The notes beneath the pieces were generated by a model. It saw only the letters and a list, made by a program, of their open reading frames with translations. It did no database searches and was not told the origin of the DNA. Below, one piece after another: positions 1-5,254 of a stretch of DNA of 21,227 bases. Origin of the DNA: JBLHGN01 sp047616325. Lineage in GTDB: Bacteria; Pseudomonadota; Gammaproteobacteria; Pseudomonadales; Cellvibrionaceae. Within the stretch, counting starts at the first letter, position 1; every line of letters begins with the position of its first letter. The stretch covers positions 1 through 21,227 of the forward strand of contig JBLHGN010000029.1 of the NCBI GenBank assembly GCA_047616325.1, given 5' to 3'. The translations under genes were made by a program, and so were the position numbers.

Positions 1-1
1 G

Positions 2-598
2 ATTTCAAGCCCATTTTTCGCATTAAACGCCTTACCCGTTTGCGATTCACCTGATGCCCAATACGACGTAAATAGTCGCGCATTTTGCGACTTCCATAAA
101 ATGGGTGGCAAGTATACTCTTCGTAAGCGCATTCTAGAAGATCATTGGATGAGCGAAATCGTAAGCTATTACGAGCAAGCTGGATGGGTCGATAACTCGC
201 ATTCTGAGATTATGGAATCGCTTAATTCCGGAGAGCAGCTGGATGATTTGATCTTTACGCGCGACGGTTTTGTTGTGTCCGAAGATATCGAAGATCAACA
301 ATTAGAGGAGCTCCTGGGCGAATACTATGACAATTCCGGCCTGATTGACGAAATGCGTTCCGCAAAACTGCCACGTGGATTGTTGTTTGGAAATCTACTT
401 GAAGGCGAAGCTCTCAGAGAATCGATTCCATTACTATTGATAGCAGCTCGACAATTTACGATCAAACAAATACTTCACGGGCTGGAACCTCAAAATCAAG
501 TAACGAAGCCTATCGACAAAAGCGGAGTTACAACCATTGGTGAGTACATTGATTCCCTGTATCACGAGAGGGTCATAGCGAGCAGCAAAACAGCTTAA
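2..598 (+). CDS. Unrecognised protein, C-terminal part (5' end outside window)
   Basis: The reading frame is open from base 2 with no stop before the TAA at 596-598, so the gene probably starts left of the window. The first internal ATG (101) has no Shine-Dalgarno sequence before it, and the 33 codons upstream of it look ordinary, which favours a truncated view over a 165-aa gene. The visible part (about 198 residues) is soluble and acidic in its middle, with several Glu/Asp-rich helical stretches, no membrane segment and no signal peptide. I do not recognise a family. It lies in the accessory block left of tRNA-Leu, next to a regulator/peptidase operon on the same strand but 425 bp away, so it is probably a separate transcript. 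A hairpin at 620-650 follows its stop. Confidence 0.55.
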   Translation: MSSPFFALNALPVCDSPDAQYDVNSRAFCDFHKMGGKYTLRKRILEDHWMSEIVSYYEQAGWVDNSHSEIMESLNSGEQLDDLIFTRDGFVVSEDIEDQQLEELLGEYYDNSGLIDEMRSAKLPRGLLFGNLLEGEALRESIPLLLIAARQFTIKQILHGLEPQNQVTKPIDKSGVTTIGEYIDSLYHERVIASSKTA

Positions 599-619
599 AG
601 AATGTAACTTTGTTAATTT

Positions 620-650
620 GAACCTATAGGTACTACCAACCTATGGGTTC
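620..650 (+). terminator. Hairpin after the left-edge gene (possible terminator)
   Basis: Arms 620-630 and 640-650 pair over 11 bp with one G-U pair and a 9-nt loop, beginning 21 bp after the stop of the left-edge gene. No T-tract follows, so it would be a weak intrinsic terminator. It could instead be a protein-binding dyad, since its GAACC ends recur in the direct repeats immediately downstream. Confidence 0.35.
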
Positions 651-654
651 AATA

Positions 655-674
655 GAACCGAAACTGAACCGAAA
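655..674. repeat. Two GAACCGAAA direct repeats, 11-bp period
   Basis: GAACCGAAA occurs at 655-663 and 666-674, one helical turn apart, just after a hairpin that carries GAACC at its ends (620-624, and inverted at 646-650). This spacing suits a DNA-binding protein, but no function is shown. Confidence 0.3.
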
Positions 675-939
675 AACAACGTTAAACTCTTGTTTTTCCT
701 AAGTATAACGACTTGATTACCTTTGTCCCATTAAAACATACAAAGCAAAGATAACCCTCCAAACCTTACATTGCCAATGCCGAGGATGGCCTGCCAGTAT
801 TTTTTCTTGCGAAATCGAACATGAAAATTAGTTTTGGACATCAGTTCCAATCAGCTGCGCTAGTCGGTTTACCACAAAGCCAGCTAACCATTAATAAGCG
901 ACCGAAAAATGAGACCGTAATACAGGGAAAATGCATTTC

Positions 940-969
940 TTGATTTCCCCTCATAAATGAGGGTAAAAT
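940..969 (+). promoter_or_regulatory. Sigma70-type promoter for the XRE-ImmA operon
   Basis: TTGATT (940-945) and TAAAAT (964-969) are separated by 18 bp, both close to the sigma70 consensus, and lie 55 bp before the ATG of the 227-aa gene. The spacer is almost filled by a dyad (948-963). No strong ribosome binding site is visible before the ATG at 1024. Confidence 0.5.
948..963. promoter_or_regulatory. Dyad operator inside the promoter spacer
   Basis: CCCTCAT and ATGAGGG (7-bp perfect half-sites, 2-bp centre) sit between the -35 and -10 boxes. A repressor bound here would block RNA polymerase. The obvious candidate is the XRE-type helix-turn-helix protein encoded second in the operon. That assignment is inference from position and symmetry. 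Confidence 0.5.
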
Positions 970-1023
970 AGGAAATTAAGCATTGTTACCGCCAATATTT
1001 TTCATTCAAGCCAGTAAACGCTA

Positions 1024-1707
1024 ATGCATAACATATCAGCACCGCAGATTTCATTCGCTCAAAATGAGAACTCCAGATTTGAGTCGATGGGGTTGACCTC
1101 TGAAGCCATTGAACATGCAATTTCAAGCGGACTCATACAGTACAAGAGAAGCACACGCCTCCACCCAGTAACTCACGCTGGGGTTACTGCGTGGGGCGAG
1201 ATCGTCGCAGCCATGCGGGAAGTACTTTTAAGTGACACCAATGGATGGGACTACATTCACCAAAAAGGCTTATCTATAACGCACAACAAAAGCAAGAGAA
1301 TTTCTCTTATAGTTACTAGCGGCGATAAAGACACTGGATTACCAGACGGCGAGCCAAAAACAAAAAACAAAAAAGGGTCGAGCACCAGAGATATCGTCAC
1401 AAGAAACCTAGATTTATTTGATAGTTTTAATCATTACACCCTCGCTGACATCAAGGCGGACTCCACAGAAACGTGGATACTTCTTTATCACTTTGATACT
1501 CGTCAAAAAGAGGTTCGGTTCGAACTATCACTACCATCAAATGTTTCAGTCTTTAGTGGTACTGAAGACCAACTTAGAATTGATCGATGGAAAGACCGTA
1601 TTCTATTTGTTGCGTTGCCTTTTGACGGCGTCACTTCTAATATACCGCTCGAAAATATTCCTCGAACCGAGGAAGTAACATTTGACATTTCAAGAAAAGA
1701 GCAATGA
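1024..1707 (+). CDS. Uncharacterised 227-aa partner of an XRE-ImmA protein
   Basis: First gene of a two-gene operon; its stop is 6 bp before the start of the XRE-ImmA gene. The product is soluble, with no signal peptide or membrane segment. Residues 45-70 form a helix-prone stretch around THAGVTAWGE. Residues 90-110 include a predicted beta strand (ISLIVTSG) followed by GDKDTGLPDG. A basic, low-complexity linker follows at 112-123 (Lys/Thr/Ser rich), and the C-terminal half is beta-rich with scattered Trp and Arg. I recall similar proteins encoded beside XRE/ImmA genes in other bacterial islands, but I know of no assigned biochemical role. It may be the target, substrate or toxin partner of the peptidase/regulator. 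The start at 1024 lacks a good ribosome binding site, so it is only the most likely one. Confidence 0.7.
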   Translation: MHNISAPQISFAQNENSRFESMGLTSEAIEHAISSGLIQYKRSTRLHPVTHAGVTAWGEIVAAMREVLLSDTNGWDYIHQKGLSITHNKSKRISLIVTSGDKDTGLPDGEPKTKNKKGSSTRDIVTRNLDLFDSFNHYTLADIKADSTETWILLYHFDTRQKEVRFELSLPSNVSVFSGTEDQLRIDRWKDRILFVALPFDGVTSNIPLENIPRTEEVTFDISRKEQ

Positions 1708-1713
1708 CCCCAT

Positions 1714-2817
1714 ATGCATGAAAAATTTGCGCCTGACCGCCTCAGGCTCGCACGCAAACGTAGACAGCTAACGCTCAAAGCGCTTTCCGAATCTGTGGGC
1801 TTAACACCAAGAATGGTTGGTGAATATGAAAAAGACTATTGCACATCCATACCACCCAAAGACACCGTAGATGCCTTTGCAAAAGCACTAGGCTATCCGA
1901 TCGCATTCTTTTTTGCTGAAGAGAAGATAGAAACAATTGATGAGCAAACGGTATCTTTCAGATCCCTCAAAGCCATGAAAGCCTCGCAAATGCATGCTGC
2001 AATTTCAGCTGGGAGCATTGGACTATTACTCGATAAATATTTAAACGAAAAGTTTAACAATCTTCCTAAAGTTAACCTGCCTGACCTAAGAGGCGCTGAA
2101 CCTGAGACCGCCGCAGGAGAACTTAGAGAGTCCTGGGGGCTGGGGAACCACTGTATTAATAATATGGTTCATCTGCTAGAAAAGCATGGCGTAAGAGTTT
2201 TTTCACTGGCAGAAAACACGCAGTCCGTAGACGCCTTTTCATTTTGGAAAGACGATAAACCATATATTTTCCTAAACATGCAAAAATCTGGAGAAAGAAG
2301 CAGAATGGATGCCGCTCATGAGCTCGGACACCTTGTTCTGCATAAACACGGATCTCCACAGGGAAAAGATGTTGAAGCTGATGCTGATAAATTTGCCGCT
2401 TGTTTTTTGATGCCTCGACGAACGGTTTTGGCATGTGCTTCGAAGTATTTGACTGTCGATGACATTCTCAAGCTAAGACCGAACTGGAACACTTCCGCCA
2501 TGTCCATCATTATGCAGCTCCGCCATTTTGGAGCAATTACTGAATGGCACCACAGGTCACTTATTATTGAGGCAAGTGGTCGTGGTTTGCGAAGGAAAGA
2601 AATTGATGGAATTGAGCGGGAAAAAACCTTGTTACTCGACATGATGTTTAAATCACTTAAAGATGGTGGAACATCTTTATCATCAGTAGCAAAAGAACTA
2701 ATGCTGCCTATTGAAGAAATTACAAATTTACTATTTAAGCTTGGCATAGTCCATTCTGATTCAGTCAACCTCAAGGCGACACCTGTCAAGCCGCCTAAGC
2801 TAACTGTAATTAAGTAG
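1714..2817 (+). CDS. XRE-family HTH / ImmA-IrrE zinc metallopeptidase fusion
   Basis: The N-terminal residues 6-66 form an XRE/Cro-type helix-turn-helix domain (start RLRLARKRRQLTLKALSESV). Residues 150-235 carry the ImmA/IrrE peptidase core: HELGH at 202-206 supplies the zinc ligands and catalytic Glu203, and EADADKFAACFLMP at 221-234 supplies the third ligand (probably Glu221) and the family-typical FLMP turn. The C-terminal ~130 residues are helical. In this family (ImmA of ICEBs1, IrrE/DdrO of Deinococcus) the peptidase cleaves a repressor to induce an element or stress genes. Fusion to its own HTH suggests a self-regulating sensor. It is translated from the same message as the 227-aa protein (6-bp gap) and probably binds the dyad at 948-963. 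The substrate is unknown. Confidence 0.88.
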   Translation: MHEKFAPDRLRLARKRRQLTLKALSESVGLTPRMVGEYEKDYCTSIPPKDTVDAFAKALGYPIAFFFAEEKIETIDEQTVSFRSLKAMKASQMHAAISAGSIGLLLDKYLNEKFNNLPKVNLPDLRGAEPETAAGELRESWGLGNHCINNMVHLLEKHGVRVFSLAENTQSVDAFSFWKDDKPYIFLNMQKSGERSRMDAAHELGHLVLHKHGSPQGKDVEADADKFAACFLMPRRTVLACASKYLTVDDILKLRPNWNTSAMSIIMQLRHFGAITEWHHRSLIIEASGRGLRRKEIDGIEREKTLLLDMMFKSLKDGGTSLSSVAKELMLPIEEITNLLFKLGIVHSDSVNLKATPVKPPKLTVIK

Positions 2818-2857
2818 AATTAATTAATTCACATAGCTATTGCGCAGGGATTTTTCG

Positions 2858-3166
2858 TCATTTTTCATTTTTGGGTAGGCCACCATCATAGACTTTGAAT
2901 TTTCCTGCTTTGATTGCTTTTAGCAGTCCGGGCGTATTGGCCTCAATACTATCCGTAACCTCCTCCACTGTTCGAAGCTTAACGTAATTCATTTCCAAGT
3001 CCCGTATCGCCTCCTCTAGTAAAAAATTTGCGGGCACTAAAGCTTTCGAAATTTCCGGCCCGATCCCTGCCTCAAAGTTTGTACTAGCCAATGTGTCGAC
3101 GGCCTGAAACGCCTCTAAGGCAATTTTCATATTACGATGTATCAAATATAGCGATGGTTTTGACAT
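2858..3166 (-). CDS. Unrecognised 102-aa protein
   Basis: Second gene of a minus-strand pair, 11 bp after the MerR-like gene. A strong ribosome binding site (AGGAG, 8 nt before the ATG) lies over the stop of the upstream gene and suggests coupled translation. The product is a small, mostly helical soluble protein with a Glu-rich centre and a basic C-terminus (GKFKVYDGGLPKNEK). No family is recognised, and neither a helix-turn-helix nor a nuclease motif is evident. It converges on the XRE-ImmA gene, leaving 40 bp between them with no clear terminator. Size and setting would suit a small accessory or inhibitor protein of a mobile element, but this is a guess. Confidence 0.65.
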   Translation of the reverse strand: MSKPSLYLIHRNMKIALEAFQAVDTLASTNFEAGIGPEISKALVPANFLLEEAIRDLEMNYVKLRTVEEVTDSIEANTPGLLKAIKAGKFKVYDGGLPKNEK

Positions 3167-3177
3167 TATGGGTACTC

Positions 3178-3870
3178 CTATCGGGCTAAATCATTTGCTG
3201 CTGGCGCTTCGCCTAGCAGAAATCGTGAAGTCTGAAGCGCTTCATCCAAATCTTTAATTCTCTTTTTTGCCTCATCAAGCTCTACCTGCAATGATCGAAT
3301 GTGCCCCGCATATATTTGCCGCGACCAATGTATATTTAAAACATCATTCTCACGAACTTCACCAACCTGATAGATCTCAATATTATCCCTAAAATTAATA
3401 AAGCAATGATTCCAGGATTCAGGCAGGATTCGTCCTCGCTTCGTTAAATCCAAAAGCGTTGCGGCTGCGTGAGGCAATCTATTTTCAGATAAGTATCTAC
3501 GGGCAGTTTTTTCGGATATTTTGCATACTCTCATCAAATACGGAACAGTGTATGCCTCTCCTAAGTCCAGTTTGCCAGATTTAAAGTTATCCCTTGCGTA
3601 AGATGCATCCGAATAACCGTCAAGCTTTAACCCCGCGGCTCGGGCGCTTAAACCGTCATCAATAACCAGCGCTCTTATTTGTTTTATCAGCTCGATATTT
3701 TGTTGAGTGTAATAGCGCCTATTACGCCGCCATTGTGGGTTTAGCTGATCACAATGCTTTTCCCATTGGCGCAATGTGCCCGCTTTTACCTCACAAACGG
3801 CACTCGCCTCGGAAATTGTTAAGTAGCGCTTAGAATTAAAGTTTTTGGGGCTTTTGGCTACTTTAGACAT
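3178..3870 (-). CDS. MerR-like DNA-binding protein with C-terminal coiled coil
   Basis: The N-terminal residues 16-83 resemble a MerR winged helix: YLTISEASAVCEVKAGTLRQ (helix-turn-helix), a basic wing (QWRRNRRYY) and a following helix (IELIKQIRALVIDDGLSARA). Residues 107-133 look like a second helix-turn-helix. Residues 137-180 contain a Trp-containing segment (SWNHCFINFRDNIEIYQVGE) reminiscent of phage regulatory proteins. Residues 185-214 form a charged coiled coil, so a dimer is likely. No ligand-binding cysteines of metal-sensing MerR proteins are seen. The chosen start (3870) has GAGGG 7 nt upstream; an in-frame ATG at 3876 and a TTG at 3897 are alternatives. It is the first gene after the tRNA-Leu 3' end and may control the block it sits in. 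The specific role is unknown. Confidence 0.7.
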   Translation of the reverse strand: MSKVAKSPKNFNSKRYLTISEASAVCEVKAGTLRQWEKHCDQLNPQWRRNRRYYTQQNIELIKQIRALVIDDGLSARAAGLKLDGYSDASYARDNFKSGKLDLGEAYTVPYLMRVCKISEKTARRYLSENRLPHAAATLLDLTKRGRILPESWNHCFINFRDNIEIYQVGEVRENDVLNIHWSRQIYAGHIRSLQVELDEAKKRIKDLDEALQTSRFLLGEAPAANDLAR

Positions 3871-3916
3871 TGGCATGCCCTCGCCTTCCGCCTGCAAAAA
3901 AAGGCAGTGACAAAGT

Positions 3917-3933
3917 GTCTACTATAGGTCTAC
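3917..3933. promoter_or_regulatory. GTCTAC direct repeat before the MerR-like gene (possible operator)
   Basis: GTCTAC at 3917-3922 and 3928-3933 are separated by TATAG, an 11-bp period. The pair lies about 50 bp upstream of the MerR-like start. TATAGT on the minus strand (3926-3921) could be a -10 box, but no good -35 box is visible. It is a possible autoregulatory site. Confidence 0.25.
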
Positions 3934-3962
3934 CAGGGAGATAATTCGATAAAGAGAGACAT

Positions 3963-3976
3963 CGCCAAAAGCGGCG
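3963..3976 (-). terminator. Weak terminator-like hairpin after tRNA-Leu
   Basis: On the minus strand CGCC and GGCG enclose a GCTTTT loop, 19 nt after the tRNA CCA end, followed by a pyrimidine-rich stretch (ATGTCTCTCTTT). The stem is only 4 bp, so termination here is uncertain. Confidence 0.3.
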
Positions 3977-3994
3977 TAAGTCATTGATTTTAAA

Positions 3995-4081
3995 TGGTGC
4001 CCGGGGCCGGACTTGAACCGGCACGACATTGCTGTCGGGGGATTTTAAGTCCCCTGTGTCTACCGATTTCACCACCCGGGC
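3995..4081 (-). tRNA. leuZ: tRNA-Leu (anticodon TAA)
   Basis: The full cloverleaf can be drawn: acceptor GCCCGGG/CCCGGGC, anticodon stem GGGGA/TCCCC with loop CTTAAAA (anticodon at 4047-4045), a long variable arm CGACAGCAATGTCG typical of class II tRNAs, a T-arm with GGTTCAAGTCC, discriminator A and an encoded CCA at 3997-3995. It decodes UUA, and UUG by wobble. It lies 54 bp after tRNA-Cys and is probably in the same transcript. Its position matches leuZ in the E. coli uvrY-uvrC-pgsA-glyW-cysT-leuZ cluster. The accessory block starts at its 3' end. Confidence 0.97.
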
Positions 4082-4135
4082 TTTTGGGGGTATTTTTATA
4101 GTAGGGCTCGATATGCCTACTTTGCATCAAAATTA

Positions 4136-4209
4136 TGGAGGCGCGACCCGGAGTCGAACCGGGCTAGCTGGATTTGCAATCCAGAGCATAACCGCTTTGC
4201 TATCGCGCC
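4136..4209 (-). tRNA. cysT: tRNA-Cys (anticodon GCA)
   Basis: Acceptor GGCGCGA/TCGCGCC, anticodon stem CTGGA/TCCAG with loop TTGCAAA (anticodon at 4177-4175), T-arm with GGTTCGACTCC, discriminator T and an encoded CCA at 4138-4136. It closely resembles E. coli tRNA-Cys. Its first 16 bases and its 5' flank are repeated upstream (see the repeat at 4194-4428), so the promoter region of this tRNA is multiplied. Confidence 0.97.
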
Positions 4210-4428
4210 CAAAAAATTTACCTTCGATCTAGCACAATCCAGAGCTCTCTCTATGAACAACAGGGCTTTGCTATCGCGCCCAAAAACCTTACCTTCGATC
4301 TAGCACAATCCAGAGCTCTCTCTATGAACAACAGGGCTTTGCTATCGCGCAAAAAAACTACCTTCGATCTAATGTAATCTAGAGTACTGCCAATGAACAA
4401 CAAGGCTCTGCTGTCTCACCAAAAAAGT
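4194..4428 (-). repeat. ~71-bp tandem repeat carrying tRNA-Cys 5'-half fragments
   Basis: Units start at 4194 (71 bp, overlapping the real tRNA-Cys 5' end), 4265 (71 bp), 4336 (69 bp) and 4405 (partial, 24 bp). Units 1 and 2 are nearly identical, unit 3 is diverged and unit 4 more so. Each begins (plus strand) with GCTTTGCTATCGCGC, the complement of tRNA-Cys bases 1-15/16. Each full unit also has AATCCAGAGC (AATCTAGAG in unit 3), matching the tRNA anticodon stem, with the D-arm replaced by about 19 unrelated bases. The array fills most of the 335-bp gap between tRNA-Cys and pgsA, where tRNA-Gly lies in relatives. The oldest unit offers a promoter-like TTGGCA on the minus strand. No other gene is seen in this gap. 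Confidence 0.85.
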
Positions 4429-4469
4429 GCACTACTGATATGTGCGGCCTTTTAGGGGAGCGCATTGTA

Positions 4470-4490
4470 AAGGATTTAAATGGCAAATCC
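4470..4490 (-). terminator. Possible hairpin after pgsA
   Basis: AGGATTT and AAATCCT form a 7-bp stem with a 7-nt loop, about 55 nt past the pgsA stop. On the minus strand it is followed by TTTACA, a poor T-tract, so it is a weak terminator candidate. It could separate pgsA from the tRNA transcript. Confidence 0.3.
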
Positions 4491-4544
4491 TAGTCCACTT
4501 AGACGATTTTATAGTGCTATTGCCGGCAAGCTAGCTTCGTCGCC

Positions 4545-5102
4545 CTACTCGCGCCCCATCAAGCTGGGCCAAGCGGCCTTTAGGTAAATACACATGGACC
4601 ATATAGTAAGGATGGCGGCAGCGTATAGGGCAACATAACCAATTTCATAGAGGCGAGGAAATTCTTCTCGCGAAAAAGCTAGTAGCATCACAATGGCGAC
4701 GATTTGCAAAGTGGTTTTAAATTTACCCAACGACGATACGGCGACGTTGGCGCGTTTGCCCAGCTCGGCCATCCATTCTCGCAGGGCGGAAATTACGATT
4801 TCTCGGCAAATGATGACCACCGCAGGCAAGGTAAACAGCACGTCATTGTGGCTTTCAATAAGAATCGCCAAGGCCACGGCCACCATCAGTTTGTCTGCAA
4901 CCGGATCGAGAAAGGCGCCGAACGGGGTTGTTAAATTGTATTTACGGGCGATGTAACCGTCTAGCGCATCGGTTATTCCTGCCAGAGTAAATAACAGACC
5001 AGAGGCCAGGAATCTCCAGCTAAATGGGGAGTAATAAACTGCAACCAACAAGGGAATAAATAGTATTCGGCACAGCGTAAGCTGGTTGGCGGGATTAAGC
5101 AT
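4545..5102 (-). CDS. pgsA: CDP-diacylglycerol--glycerol-3-phosphate 3-phosphatidyltransferase
   Basis: This inner-membrane enzyme makes phosphatidylglycerophosphate from CDP-diacylglycerol and glycerol-3-phosphate, the committed step to phosphatidylglycerol and cardiolipin. The CDP-alcohol phosphotransferase signature is complete: Asp45, DG at 48-49, AR at 52-53, Gly62, Asp66 and Asp70, the metal and catalytic residues. REWMAELGKR later in the protein also matches E. coli PgsA. Several hydrophobic segments span the membrane, and the length (185 aa) is normal. The chosen start (MLNPANQLTL) fits the family N-terminus; a GTG at 5117 is an in-frame alternative. It is 152 bp downstream of uvrC in the conserved gacA-uvrC-pgsA order. 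Confidence 0.95.
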   Translation of the reverse strand: MLNPANQLTLCRILFIPLLVAVYYSPFSWRFLASGLLFTLAGITDALDGYIARKYNLTTPFGAFLDPVADKLMVAVALAILIESHNDVLFTLPAVVIICREIVISALREWMAELGKRANVAVSSLGKFKTTLQIVAIVMLLAFSREEFPRLYEIGYVALYAAAILTIWSMCIYLKAAWPSLMGRE

Positions 5103-5254
5103 GGGGTGTTTCTGCACTGGACGGGCTACCTTTTAGTCGAGTACGCTCTAGGAACGTCAGACTCCATTGTGATCGATATTGTATGTTCCAACCTATTGGA
5201 TATCGCAGATATATTGCGAAATTATATCAATGAAATTAGAAAAGTGCGCGAACG

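Larger units (their letters stand above)
599..1023. other. 425-bp non-coding stretch with hairpin, short repeats and promoter
   Basis: No convincing gene is present. From left to right it contains: an 11-bp stem hairpin (620-650); two GAACCGAAA direct repeats spaced 11 bp apart (655-663 and 666-674), with GAACC also in the hairpin arm; about 260 bp of featureless AT-rich sequence; and a promoter with an internal dyad (940-969) serving the downstream two-gene operon. GGGAAA at 925-930 and TTTCCC at 944-949 form a further inverted repeat around the -35 box. Confidence 0.6.

Noticed and set aside
2316..2789. 157-aa ORF antisense to the XRE-ImmA gene
   Set aside because: The plus-strand frame has clear domain motifs; the antisense protein has no family features.
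1..3990. attachment-site copy of the tRNA-Leu 3' end inside the window
   Set aside because: Reading through the block I found no second stretch matching the tRNA 3' end, so the far boundary cannot be placed.
3863..4075. 70-aa minus-strand ORF (MVKSVDTGDLKSPDSNVV...)
   Set aside because: It is the translation of the tRNA-Leu gene, a well-known false gene product.
4029..4232. 67-aa plus-strand ORF across the tRNAs
   Set aside because: It runs antisense through tRNA-Leu and tRNA-Cys and has no ribosome binding site or family match.
4194..4428. CRISPR-like array
   Set aside because: The repeats are contiguous 69-71 bp units with no unique spacers, and they derive from tRNA-Cys and its flank.
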